In this document: piece by piece, positions 12,701-21,432 of the stretch
Position numbering within the stretch: position 1 is the first letter of the stretch
Layout of the letters: every line of letters begins with the position of its first letter
NCBI RefSeq assembly: GCF_037975245.1
Contig: NC_092576.1
Location: forward strand, 940,501-1,004,500
Direction: 5' to 3'
From: Apostichopus japonicus
Taxonomy: Eukaryota > Echinodermata > Holothuroidea > Aspidochirotida > Stichopodidae
DNA length: 64,000 nt
Program-made: the position numbers and the translations under genes
Notes under the pieces: model-generated
What the model was told of the DNA's origin: nothing
Seen by the model: only the letters and a program-made list of their open reading frames with translations
Database searches by the model: none

Positions 12701-15218
12701 CCTGACTTCAATTTGAACGAGTTCAGTTTTGAGCCTCTATGAATCTCGGATCACTTAGTATGCAAATTGTGTAACACAAAGGAATGAAATGACATGTCAG
12801 TATCATTGGCTAGTGGATAGCATATATTCTTTGTATAGTGAATCAACTATTTACAAGAACATAGTACGTAAACAACTGTAAATATTATGTTACTCGGTGA
12901 CCTTCATGGATTCATTCCTCACGATTGCTAGAATAATTTATCGGTCCAGACAACAATATTTGATACATATTTAATCCTGGAATTGACCCTCGGAAAGTAG
13001 GTTCGCTGGAACACTATTGGTACGGTGTGGTGGGTGTTCACTGGCCCTATTGATTATCTTCCGGATATTTGGTATATTACATAAAAAAAAGGGTTCTCTG
13101 CAGATCCTTGGTCGGAATAATGGAGAATCTCAGATTTGCTGAAACTAAACCAGAGCATAAAGAATCGGCAAATCTCTTGTGGATGGAATTATGGTAAACC
13201 TCCCAGTGACACTGGATGACACGTTCGTCTAGAGACAGCGCTCCTCTGTGGTTAATATCGTGAACGAAAAGGGAGCTGTCTCGTCTGTTATTTAAATACG
13301 CTCCTATTTTAATATCGCACAGTTCATGGTCTGGGAACACGCGGGATTGAACAAATGAACAGGACTGGGACAGGTACACGCAGACACGTCACCACGTGGT
13401 GGTTGTGCAGCACAATAAACATAATTATCCGTCCGTTCATGCTATATTTGGCATTAAATTGTAAGGTATGTTCGTAACGTTCTCGCCAGGTCAATTACCT
13501 AGGCTGCAGGATGTATTAAATTGGTAGCATGTGAGCAGTTGCTGCCTGGTGATGCAAAAAATAAGTGCATTGTACCTTTATAGGTTTTAAATCTGATATA
13601 TGTAAGTCTTAGGTCTATACATGTCATTTCTCCGATCTCGTTATCGTGAGAGAATCAAAGTTAGGTTTCAACTATCGTTTTGTCAACTATCGGTCGAACA
13701 ACGACCATTTCTTGACCACGTTCGACAAAGCAAGTGTCATATCTACCTAATAAATATTTGTGCGAACTGGTCTCGAATACCGACAGTTAGGATGTTAGGA
13801 AATTGATCTATTTAGCATTGGCTATTGAGCCAGATATGAATATTCTTCTTTTGGTCTTACCGATGTAGCTTGCGAAATTTTGTCATTTTCTTCCATTGGG
13901 AGGAATAAACAGGTGTTTTCAGACGTTTCCTCCGTGAAATTGGGTAAAAAAGGTATATAAAGGAGACTTTAAACAACAATCAGTCAATCGTTTGGTTTTG
14001 GTAGAGACGTTGGCAAGTTCATTTCCTTATTACCATCAGAGTGAGGCATTTTCAAAGTTGCGTGGGGGATTCAAAACGGAAGGGACAGAATTATAGCCGA
14101 ATGAGCTTAGGATTGTTCCCACAGAGACATTTATATTGGTGTTTAGTCGAAGTTTAGACGTTCTTATCACAAGATAACGCAATTTCCATTCTAGTTTGTG
14201 TCAAAATCTTTACATTTGATAGCGCCATTAGGACGTTCAACTCGGGGTTTTCCAAATCTGAAACTCCAAATCAAACAATTTTCCTCGGTTTTCGTATATA
14301 TTAAAATGTCAAAATAAGATAAAACTGTTAGCAAACTGCTTATCAACAAGAGAGCCTGTGTAGAAGAGAGCCATTTTTTTAGTGAAGAAGAAGGATCGAA
14401 ACGTCAGGCCAACATACATATTAAAAAGTCGATATTGCTAAATACGTTTCTTATGGGGATAGAATCTTTGAAGTGTGGCACAATCACCAGCATCTCAAAA
14501 GTCCTCACACATCCCGATTTTCAAATCAGTTGGGTGTGTTGCTCTGTGTTTGCTGAATTCAGCCGACTTAAATGTAGATGTTTAACAACATCTTTATGTT
14601 TAAAGCTCTGTATATAATTAGGTCTGCACGCAAGGTTCTGCCAATGAATACTACCAACATTTTGTACGGATTACAAAAAGGAGGGAGAGTAAACCACCAC
14701 CCCGGGATCCGTGACTGGATTTTGTTTAAACTATAGAGGTTCGCAGGGTATGTTGCGTTGCAAAGTTCACCAAAAGAATACCGTCCATACATGATGCCTT
14801 GATGTAGCAAGTTCGGTTAATTGCTTTAGTGATTTTTTTCCAGAGAATGATGCAAACTCATAAGTGAAATTTGCCATACCTCCCAAATATAAAGGTAGTC
14901 GCTGTCAAGTAATTATTTACTCTTCAACTAGATATGTTAAAGCTGTATACAATATGATCTAGCAGGTAATGTCAGGATGAATGTTCAATTCATCAAGATA
15001 AAGTAAAACCGAACTCATCAGGAACTCAACGATTTATTAAATTTTTACAGAAAGTTTAATGTAAGTCAAACATTTATATCTATGAGGTATTCTTTTCCGT
15101 TTACTAATTCTTCTTTCCTTCTTTTTCCCTTAGAAATGAAGTTTTACTACGATGTTGGTCAACGGACGTTTCCAATAGACCTTCAATCTCTCAACTGAGA
15201 GCGGCTTTGAAAACTTAA
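446..15218 (+). CDS. Three-Ig transmembrane receptor with a tyrosine-kinase-like pseudokinase domain (18-exon model)
   Basis: Exon model joined by splice phase: 446-788, 1272-1601, 2414-2746, 3202-3324, 3586-3616, 4235-4290, 4517-4550, 4691-4758, 5297-5327, 5927-5974 (or 5977), 6052-6146, 6641-6808, 7064-7177, 7947-8098, 10090-10209, 10576-10687, 11234-11324, 15134-15218. Phases match at every junction and give about 777 residues ending in TAA. Order: hydrophobic leader, Ig1 (about 30-113), Ig2 (115-224), Ig3 (225-335), membrane helix (about 354-374), juxtamembrane, kinase-like domain (about 500-775), no C-terminal tail. The kinase fold is clear (E-x-PENAENIV, QEHM hinge, LPPES, SDAWS, RCW...NRP), but Lys (VVIT), HRD (HPG) and DFG (DFC) are replaced, so phosphotransfer is unlikely. 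I infer a signalling co-receptor or decoy. The ATG at 446 has A at -3 and G at +4. I cannot name the family; the overall plan resembles Ig-containing RTKs. The juxtamembrane micro-exons are the least certain part. Confidence 0.85.
1058..1180. repeat. TATAGA/TATAT microsatellite
   Basis: Runs of TATAGATATA and TATATTTA words inside receptor intron 1. A low-complexity array with slippage-type variation. Confidence 0.8.
1272..1601 (+). CDS. Receptor exon 2: Ig domain 2
   Basis: The acceptor TTTAG precedes 1272 and the donor GTAAGC follows 1601; both borders are phase 1. The exon opens with VPPRLFYIQV and encodes one Ig domain: NVSCHV, core tryptophan in LQWLVN, closing NGTLSCVRC. The whole domain sits in one 1-1 exon, the classic layout of a shuffled module. 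Its start and its NGT-C-VR end closely match exon 3, so the two domains look like a tandem exon duplication. One extra cysteine (VRCSG) follows the closing one. Confidence 0.88.
2414..2746 (+). CDS. Receptor exon 3: Ig domain 3
   Basis: The acceptor GATCAG precedes 2414 and the donor GTAAGC follows 2746, phase 1 at both ends. It encodes VPPRLFQLMV, then NISCYVM, a core tryptophan in IHWRIE and closing NGTITCVR. It is the membrane-proximal Ig domain and is paralogous to exon 2 (same VPPRLF start, same HLHPASVNGT-type strand before the last cysteine). Sequons NVT, NIS, NDS and NGT are present. Confidence 0.88.
3202..3324 (+). CDS. Receptor exon 4: stalk and transmembrane helix
   Basis: The acceptor TTCCTTTTCAG precedes 3202 and the donor GTAAGT follows 3324, phase 1 at both ends. 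A short stalk (AKDKTQFSSVEVS) leads into an uncharged stretch, LQIAIISTICFIFASTLACV, followed by LKRG as a stop-transfer signal. This fixes a type I topology with the Ig domains outside and the kinase-like domain inside. Confidence 0.85.
3586..3616 (+). CDS. Receptor exon 5: basic juxtamembrane micro-exon
   Basis: A 31-nt exon after TTTACAG and before GTGAGT. Enters in phase 1, leaves in phase 2, and encodes ALLRRRTLTV. The triple arginine next to the helix fits the positive-inside rule. The support is phase continuity and splice sites only. Confidence 0.6.
4235..4290 (+). CDS. Receptor exon 6: acidic/polar juxtamembrane micro-exon
   Basis: Follows TTTACACAG and encodes SSMRDDDTSRGNDMTLNSL. 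Enters in phase 2, leaves in phase 1. The donor GTGATC is poor, so the 3' end is uncertain. No domain is recognised. Confidence 0.5.
4517..4550 (+). CDS. Receptor exon 7: juxtamembrane micro-exon
   Basis: A 34-nt exon after TTCTTCTAG and before GTAACA. Encodes ARDGDHEDQIC and changes phase from 1 to 2. It is accepted only because it keeps the reading frame between its neighbours. Confidence 0.5.
4691..4758 (+). CDS. Receptor exon 8: tyrosine-bearing juxtamembrane exon
   Basis: Follows ACTTCTATAG and precedes GTAAGA; phase 2 in, phase 1 out. Encodes TVGALQSVPPGYSTYIVADD, then ED. The tyrosines in PGYSTYIVADD are candidates for phosphorylation by a partner kinase and for SH2 or PTB docking, which would suit a receptor that cannot phosphorylate itself. 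That role is inference. Confidence 0.6.
5297..5327 (+). CDS. Receptor exon 9: juxtamembrane micro-exon
   Basis: A 31-nt exon after TTTGCCAG and before GTAAAA. Encodes EELKTVETTL plus two bases, phase 1 in and 2 out. No motif is recognised. Confidence 0.5.
5927..5974 (+). CDS. Receptor exon 10: pre-kinase linker with uncertain donor
   Basis: After CCAGTCGCAG the frame gives RLPEIPNQEGDDGEYG. The best-looking donor (GTCAGT at 5971) would leave phase 1 and run into a stop in exon 11. Donors at 5975 (GTGGTT) or 5978 (GTTATA) leave phase 2 and keep the frame open. Either the weaker donor is used or the exon pairing differs; a transcript is needed to decide. Confidence 0.45.
6052..6146 (+). CDS. 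Receptor exon 11: linker to the kinase-like domain
   Basis: The acceptor ATGTTTTCCAG precedes 6052. In the frame demanded by exon 12 it reads NEPFPLFLNHKSKLLS, then SRNSAIIVIMNMC, and leaves in phase 1 before GTATGA. The other two frames either contain a stop or do not join exon 12. Confidence 0.55.
6641..6808 (+). CDS. Receptor exon 12: kinase-like N-lobe, glycine loop and AxK strand
   Basis: Follows CATTGCGATAG and precedes GTGAAG, phase 1 at both ends. The segment LMSLKVGELYKRWTG occupies the place of the nucleotide-binding loop but lacks GxGxxG. SKSVVITTAS occupies the place of VAIK with threonine at the lysine position. Both losses argue against normal ATP handling. A short insert (LNYDNNR) lies between strands, as in many RTKs. 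Confidence 0.75.
7064..7177 (+). CDS. Receptor exon 13: kinase-like alpha-C and strand 4
   Basis: Follows TTTGTACACAG and precedes GTATGG, phase 1 at both ends. Encodes NYHVRRLLELPENAENIVRT, then EGIYMDG, matching the alpha-C to beta-4/5 stretch of tyrosine kinases where a conserved leucine-x-HPNIV-like segment is usual. The PENAENIV wording replaces the common HPNIV. Confidence 0.8.
7947..8098 (+). CDS. Receptor exon 14: hinge and alpha-D/E of the kinase-like domain
   Basis: Follows GTACTTAG and precedes GTAAAG; phase 1 in, 0 out. Reads IYLLQEHMVCRTLQDFMED for the hinge and alpha-D, then SWTELMAKNSVMDFLKGMDL and IHSYG, the helix that leads to the catalytic loop in tyrosine kinases (compare the usual GM-x-YL). 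Confidence 0.85.
8863..9470. repeat. Possible degraded inverted-repeat element in receptor intron 14
   Basis: The left side has CACTGGCGTAGGAAGGTA followed by G-rich tracts. The right side has TACTTCCGCCGCCATG after another G-rich tract. The two ends are loosely inverted copies. The match is too poor to give exact ends or a superfamily. Confidence 0.3.
10090..10209 (+). CDS. Receptor exon 15: degenerate catalytic loop (HPGL) and DFC
   Basis: Follows CTTATTTTAG and precedes GTAAGG, phase 0 at both ends, 40 codons. LLHPGLSRRKILVT aligns with the HRDLAARNVLV loop. The catalytic aspartate is replaced (HPG for HRD) and the metal-binding asparagine is lysine. ICKLYDFCLSEDV aligns with the strand ending in DFG, with cysteine for glycine. 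The fold is kept and catalysis is lost on three counts in one exon. Confidence 0.85.
10576..10687 (+). CDS. Receptor exon 16: PPE motif and alpha-F
   Basis: Follows ATGAAACAG and precedes GTAAAT; phase 0 in, 1 out. SNYNENQLPPESIQRNEYSK, then ESDAWSCAVCVWEIMTN, matches the APE motif and the DxW alpha-F helix, the most recognisable tyrosine-kinase signature of the gene. The activation segment between DFC and PPES is short with a single tyrosine. Confidence 0.9.
11234..11324 (+). CDS. Receptor exon 17: C-lobe alpha-G to alpha-H
   Basis: Follows ATATTTTGCAG and precedes GTGAGC; phase 1 in, 2 out. It reads GSIPCQGSGWGKTNASYEAH, then DCPQNIAEILR, where the last part matches the RPxxCPxxIYxIM stretch of tyrosine kinases. 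Confidence 0.8.
13077..13379 (-). other. Uncharacterised antisense open frame in the last intron
   Basis: A 100-codon open frame on the minus strand with balanced amino-acid composition (for example FPDHELCDIKIGAYL and CHWEVYHNSIHKRF), unlike the low-complexity frames nearby. I recognise no family and see no clear splice partners. It could be a fossil exon, an exon of a nested gene, or chance. Confidence 0.2.
14390..14410 (-). repeat. Single copy of the GGCCTGACGTTTCGATCC motif
   Basis: Read on the minus strand this is GGCCTGACGTTTCGATCCTT, the same word that begins each 45-bp unit at 57530-57664 and a variant of 63265-63297. It looks like a dispersed repeat end. Confidence 0.6.
15134..15218 (+). 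CDS. Receptor exon 18: terminal C-lobe exon with stop
   Basis: The acceptor TTTTTCCCTTAG precedes 15134. In the required phase it reads NEVLLRCWSTDVSNRPSISQ, then LRAALKT and TAA. This is kinase subdomain XI, with the RCW and NRP residues of the last helices intact. The protein ends about where the fold ends, so it has no C-terminal tail. Confidence 0.85.
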
Positions 15219-17315
15219 GGTAACGAAAGGCTATTGCTAGAGGTAAACGTTTATCGGCCCAAACTTATTTTCCGTGTAATACTTGGCTTCTAAGAAAAAT
15301 TGTCTGCACCCATCGTAGTCAGGGAAAGATAATCGAGAGATTTCACTGTTTCCTACCTTAGCATGAACAATCCTATCTCCATAGAAGCTACTTAACACCC
15401 TACCACACCAGTACAGTCATCACCAGCAAGGTTAGGTTCCTGTTCAATAATTATCCTGAAATTAATCTTGAATTACAGACAGGCAATAATCTTGGGGTTC
15501 TTGTTGACTTTTTTCTTCTCTAAACAACAGCAATGGACCTTTATGTGGAAAAGCAGGCGACTTATAACCTCTTATCCATAAAACTGCATAATACAGTGGA
15601 ACTTTACTCGCTAAGTTTGAAACGATACAACCGTGTGTGTTTCGTAACATTGAAATATCCTAATCTACTTTTAGTTTAGTATTTAGTTTTCAATTGTGAC
15701 CTGAACTATTTGCCACCAGGCACAATCGTTTTTTTTTTCTTTTTTTCTTCTTTTCGACACATTTGTCTTACATTAATACGGACTATAAGTAAAAAAAAAA
15801 ACTAACCTTTACGAAAAAGAAACGTACTTTCTATAATTAAAAAAAAAACTTTCAAGAATTACGGTATGTTTTCCCAGTATAATATTTTGTCTATTCCAAT
15901 ATTTTTATCTGCCTCAGTATATTCTATATATTATATACGTATTCTTTATCAACTATTCAGAACGTGTTTTGAACAGTGAACTTTCTTCCGAGATTTTCAC
16001 TCCCATTACGCATTAGCGGTCATTTTGTGACCTGACTGCGTCATAATCAACTTTTTCCTTCACCTTCTTGAAGCACTCTTTAATTATCCTTCTAAGTTTT
16101 CAAGCTATTGGTTTCGTTGTTTTCTACACGTGCTGTCATTCAGGCTGACATAATTCGTACAGGTATCGGTTTCGCGATGCCTTCTGATGCTATATTGCTG
16201 ACATTGTTGCTCCGTTAGGAGATGTGGCTTTAAGCCGCCCGCTTATTTAGCGGTGCTTGGGTAGACTTGTAACTCCCATCCTGTTATTTATAGATCGTTT
16301 TAACTCTGATATGCCGTTAACACCCTTTGTGGCCTTGTCTTTGCATCATGTTGAACTATTATTGCTTTTTACGTGACCCGCCCTGCGGGATCGAAAACGT
16401 CGCGGCCAAACGGAACTACTCCACCATCCCATTCTAACAAACAAAATCAAGTCAACGAGCCAAAAAAGTAAATATGCCCACCGTGAACTGTGAACGAGGG
16501 CCGGCCGTGACAGGTCACAGGGGGCAACTCAATAAGAGCGGAGCAACTGACACGCACCACCCTGCTTGGTGTACTACTATTCGGTTCTCTGTTGCTAAAC
16601 TGCGCCGGGACCCATCGACGCAAGTACAACCCGCCCCAAAAACGTACAAAATATGAACAAGGCATCCCTGGGTAAGTTACCGCTACAAACAATTGCTTAA
16701 ATAACAAAAAGATAAACTTACTTCCAGATGAACCACCCATAACCCCTTTCTCCACTTTTCGGTACATTACCGCCCTCTTGACAAGCTCTGTGCCACCCGA
16801 CCAAATGAATGCAAATATCGCTCTCTCCAACAGCACCAGGACGCAACGCGGAATTGGGTACACCGAGCCCGGAAACCGCATAATGAGCGAAACAAATCGA
16901 TTTATAACGGTGACCCAAGATCGAAAGCCAGCGGGTGTCAAAGGTTTTGAACCTGCTCTCAAATACCTCAGCCCTCTCTTTCCAGGTGACATCACAAGGT
17001 GCATCATAGCCGAACCATATGTTGAATTATTATTGGCTTAAGGCTTAGACTCCGTGTTAGCCATTGCTCTTTCTGTTGGCATTTAAGCCTTCTGTGACCA
17101 TTGACGTCTGTTCGGGTTAAGGCCGTATGGGTACCTCTCGTGGGTTCTTCGTTACTACCTTCAGTTTCCTCCTATGCGTATCGGTCCCCTCTGTATCTAT
17201 CTTCTAGTTCGAGCGGCTACTGCTGCCATGCAGTTACGGTAGTAAGAAGTTGTTCGTGTCGTAGCACATTTTAATACTATTCGTAACTGTTCAATTTGCT
17301 TCATTGACTAGATCA
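15219..17315. other. Intergenic DNA, no gene seen
   Basis: Holds the 3' UTR of the receptor (end not determined) and then repeat-like sequence. Words around 16348 (ATGTTGAACTATTATTGCT) and 17021 (ATGTTGAATTATTATTGGCT) resemble each other, suggesting an old duplication or insertion. The 186-codon minus frame at 16447-17007 overlaps equally long plus frames and has no recognised domain. Confidence 0.4.
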
Positions 17316-17316
17316 A

Positions 17317-17514
17317 ATGTCTGACAGGAATGTCTCGTATACATGTACCACATGTTCTCTCTGCCATCCGGGCCTGAATTGGGATAAACATGTGCTATGT
17401 TCAACATACAGGTCGTTTTCCAGACGCGATCCTTGTTCCGCATGTGTTACCTTCGACCAGAAAAAACAACAACAAACAAACAAATGTAAGGAGATCAAGT
17501 CGGCTATCGGCTAG
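17317..17514 (+). pseudogene. Cysteine-rich Gag-like fragment of the DIRS relic
   Basis: A short frame with a zinc-knuckle-like set: SYTCTTCSLCHPGLNWDKH, then C, and RDPCSACVTF further on. Paired cysteines followed by D-x-H-x2-C resemble the cysteine/histidine region of the first reading frame of DIRS elements. The resemblance is by eye only. Confidence 0.4.
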
Positions 17515-18502
17515 ACGAAAGAAACTGCAGAAGCAACTTACTCAGTAACATTCTACCCTTGCGACTACTGAAGTCCCGGAGACAGTGGAGAGGTCTAACT
17601 GAAAACACGGTAGCTTCTTGCTAGGACAAACGAAAAGGAAAGGCCATGAAACCTAGTAATGGTACTGTCTGGTGTTGGATTGGCTTCGCTACCATCCAGA
17701 AAAATGGTTGTTTATGGTCCGCGACTTTCCCGGGAGCATCAAAGGCGACCAGTACATAGTGGCAGAAGTAGAAAGAAGTACACGTCTCCGAGAGCTTGAG
17801 GTCCATCTCCATACATCGGCAACGTTGCGAACAGCAGCAGATGGCCATCGTCCGTCCCTAGAGAGCTAGCTAGCGAAATGATTTATATGAACGCGCTCGA
17901 TCCCAGAGTTGCAATTTGAATACTAAACCTTTCAGTCTTTCAGGACAACAAGAAGGAGGAACTCGACGATAAAAGGCACTTCCCGAAATCCAGTGCTTAT
18001 GGCAAAGGTCAATGGTATATTCAAAAGAGCCTAGCATTTGACTCACCTTTGGCTCCTGAGGGCTGAGGCAACGCACCACTCGGCTGCGGATCAGAAACGA
18101 GTATTCGAAAGTTACAACTCTATGCATTCCATTTCGACGGATTGAAGGCTATTCAAAATAAAATATAGTGGACTGCCTTCACTGTCAAGGAAGTTTGGTT
18201 ACTCAAGGTCCACGATTAACGGGGCTTCTAACGGCCAATGTGCGACAGCTGTAAAGGTGTACCCACTCACTAGATCAACTTCTCGAAACAGGAGCCGCAG
18301 AGATCTCAAACTACAAAGTATTCCTCAAATTGATATCAAGTTCACACACGGGACCTAACACTTCAAGAAAACAAACCAAAAGGTTCCTCAAGTAGAATTA
18401 TGAGGGAGTAGAATTATGAGGGAGTAGAATACCAATCAAGAAGCACCAGGTCCGTCCAAGTCTGCCAGGTGACGAGGAATATATTTCACCAGTTTCAGCA
18501 TA

Positions 18503-18580
18503 ATGAAAAAGGTCACCAGAGTCTATCACAATGCGGGGACCGACAACCAAATCGCAGATGCCCTGCCCAAGTGGTACCTG
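18503..18580 (+). pseudogene. RNase H C-terminal fragment
   Basis: Reads VYHNAGTDNQIADALPKW. The G-x-x-N-x-x-ADALSR-type ending of retroelement RNase H is recognisable (ADALPKW here). Downstream frames are broken. Confidence 0.6.
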
Positions 18581-18986
18581 TCGCCATTTACTTGTGCGAC
18601 ACGGTTAAACCTGATTGGCTCTCTGCACATCGATCTCATCTCTATGCATCAGCCGACAATGCCAAAATTCCGATATTTGGGCTCGAGAACGTATTGACCA
18701 CAAGCTTTTAAATGCCTGATCCACGGAGTCCTGCTGAAACCCAAGTCCGCCAGATGTAGACTTCTTCTGATAGCCCTAAACTGACACCGGGAGACCCTGC
18801 TGAGTCCAGGTTACGATATTCCACGATATGTCACGGATTCGCCGTAACCGTTTCACATACAAATTGAAAAGTCTTCACAGCATCCGATCGATCTGACTGA
18901 GTGGCCCTCATCAAGGCTTCCTAGAACGAAGAGTTTTGAGGGGACTGCCGATATGGCGCCAGCGTTCTATAACTGCCAGACTTTAA

Positions 18987-19122
18987 AATTTCTACGAGTG
19001 GTGCTCGGCTCGTCAGATTATTCAGCGTTCAGCGTCTGTAAATCCTCTGACAGATTTTGTCATGCACCTATCCCATCATCAATCACGCTGTATCGCTGCG
19101 CGATCTCTGCCGTTTACAAAGT
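18987..19122 (+). pseudogene. Tyrosine recombinase N-terminal (core-binding) fragment
   Basis: In one frame: NFYEWCSARQIIQRSASVNP, then LTDFVMHLS. The F-x-x-WC...SxV...xxFLxxL pattern is that of the core-binding domain of DIRS-type tyrosine recombinases. Confidence 0.6.
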
Positions 19123-19379
19123 TTCGACGATTATACCACAATGGGGTCAAACAAAGTCATCTTCGCAATCCTATATGGCATGGCCAACTGTCATTCGTAA
19201 CCTTTCTCACAAGACGCTGCAATGAGGAGACCACATACGATGGGATCGCATGATGTTCGTTTAATGCGCCGGTTTGCCTAAGAACCAGGCCTCAGATTTT
19301 GTGCCAGTGGACAACTAATTTTTTATGCATTAAAGGAGACAAACTGTGATGGCCGTTCTAAGCCCTCTCGTGATAGCTC

Positions 19380-19617
19380 GAGAGGGCAAAGCCTTTACCG
19401 CATCATCCTCCCGGACACCTCATACTCATCAGTGTCCAAGAACATTACCTCAAAGTGTCTGTTACAGTTGTTTCTCCCCCATGCCTCATATTTCGAGCAC
19501 ACGATCTCAGAGGTCAAGTCTCTTCTAAAGTACTGGCCGCATTCGTTCCACTGGAAGACATATTGAAGGCGGCCTCGCACGGTGTTGAGAGTTCCTTAGG
19601 GTAGCTACCGCCCGTTG
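19380..19617 (+). pseudogene. Tyrosine recombinase C-terminal fragment with frameshift
   Basis: One frame gives SVSKNITSKCLLQLF. After a shift another gives RAHDLRGQVSSKVLAAFVPL, then EDILKAASHG and a stop. AHxxR...xPLEDILKAA is characteristic of the catalytic end of DIRS/Pat-type recombinases; the arginine of the box (HDLR) is present. The final W and Y region is lost. Confidence 0.7.
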
Positions 19618-19620
19618 TAC

Positions 19621-21430
19621 CGCTCACCACCGTAGAAGTGCTACTCCGACGGAAAGTCGGAAACAGGTAAGAGAGGAGCAAAGTAAATTGAACAAAACCT
19701 TCTGGTTTGGGGATTTACAAGCCACGAAACTTACCATTCTCTCACACGCCCCACCTCCATGAGGAGATACGAAATACAGCTTAGAGTGGAATATATGATC
19801 ACGACTGTAACTTTGAACTGCGTATTCTAAGGTGAGTGGTTCGTTCGCATGTATGAATTATTTGAGAGATCTGCAACTGTCATCTCATGTCGAACCATTG
19901 TTAGATATCGTTTCACCTTACGTTCTTACCCATCTCTCCGTGTTCAGCTGGTGAGGATCTCGCTCGACCGCCAGGATTCAACTGTTTGTTTTTTCTCCAC
20001 TTTAATCCACCCACTCTTCCGTACTCATAATTTGTGTTGTCCTTTTTAGGTAGATCCTGAAGGAGGAGTAAGTAGGCGATGTCACAGAAGTGACAATTTT
20101 CAATATACAGTATGTATATATGAGAGGGCAAATGTTAATTCGGAGACAGGTCACGATGGTGGCGTTGAGTCGAGTCCCGTTCAGATTGATAGTGTGCGGT
20201 CGGCCGATCGATAATTTCCTAATAGAAACTCTTGTATTAACACCAGACAGAGCACTTAGTCGCAGTAGCTTTAACCAGTCATCGTTAGGACTTTTATTAT
20301 TCAGTTCTTAGAACAATCCATAGGTATGAGCATATCAGTGTGTGGTCACAAGACCTCTTTAATGTTAGGTCATCTCAATAGATTTAAAGTACAATACGAT
20401 GAGCAAAATTCCACAGTGTTGATTATCGCAAGTTTGTTTACACTTAAAAGTAATTGATTAAATCAATTTGAATATTTTCTTACTAATATTATTAAACGTA
20501 AAACTCCCTACCACTCATTTGATATTGAAGCGTAAAATGTAAATTTTCGAGGGCATTATGTATGTTGCTTCTTTATTAACAAATGTGATTTTTTTTTTAA
20601 TTATTACTCACAGCTAATGGACTACCATGAGCCACTCTGAGTTATACTGATCCCACCGAGGATGTCAATTGATTTCATTGTGGAATTACAGATTTGTGGC
20701 ATCGGATGGCTAAACTATTCAGTTATTGCTGCACACCACGCACACTGCAAATCCCATATCACAGCAACATATTCATATCATACCGGAGATGCCAATACCC
20801 TTTCATGCTGAAGTATATGAGAGGACTTACTGATGAACACCGAGGACTTTACAACCATTATACATCCCATTCACACAATGTCTTCCACCTATCTCATTTT
20901 ACCTAGAGGATGTGCTGATTTGGATTGGGTTGTTCAACTAGGCTCAACGCAGGAAGACAAAGTCAACGATGTTGCTATAGCTCATCATCAGGAATAATAG
21001 AGGCCTAGGCTGCACATGCTAATCACAATTGCTTGGACCAATAATCACATTTATTAATAGCCATCATGGGCTATAGGAAATACATCTATCTTCTAACAAT
21101 ATGCACTCATGCACTACCTTTGACAATACTGAGGCAGATTTTTTTTATAAGAATAAAAGGTGGTCCGTAGAGGCATTCTGCATTTCACAAATATCCAAAC
21201 TGGCTAAACATTGAAAGTTCAAAGCATGGAATATCCACTGGAAATATTATGTCAATAGAAGATCATTGGAGAGTGCATTAACAATATTGAATAGCCTACA
21301 TGGTATGCTGTGTGAATATCCATGAAAGTGACACTGCAACATGTTACTTAGAAATAACAGACTGTCTCTAATCCCTCCCAAATTATGTGTTTCTAGGGGT
21401 TTGTTCATACTAATGGAAGATAATATCCTT
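19621..21430. other. Intergenic DNA, no gene seen
   Basis: Short open frames only, none with a recognisable domain. No inverted or tandem repeat stands out. Confidence 0.4.
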
Positions 21431-21432
21431 TA

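Larger units (their letters stand above)
11325..15133 (+). other. Long last intron of the receptor gene
   Basis: A 3.8-kb intron inside the kinase C-lobe. I see no further receptor exon. It contains a dispersed motif at 14390-14410 and an uncharacterised antisense reading frame at 13077-13379. Confidence 0.6.
17317..19620 (+). mobile_element. Degraded DIRS-like (tyrosine recombinase) retroelement
   Basis: Three kinds of fragment occur in the order expected of DIRS elements. These are a cysteine-rich Gag-like piece (17317-17514), a retroelement RNase H tail (about 18503-18575), and tyrosine-recombinase pieces (about 18987-19122 and 19380-19617). Frames shift repeatedly and stops are frequent, so nothing is functional. 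No intact reverse transcriptase (YxDD) was seen, and terminal repeats were not found. The overall limits are therefore only those of the recognisable fragments. Confidence 0.6.

Noticed and set aside
16447-17007. 186-codon minus frame as a gene
   Set aside because: Overlapping frames are open on the other strand, there is no recognisable domain, and it lies in repeat-like DNA next to the DIRS relic.
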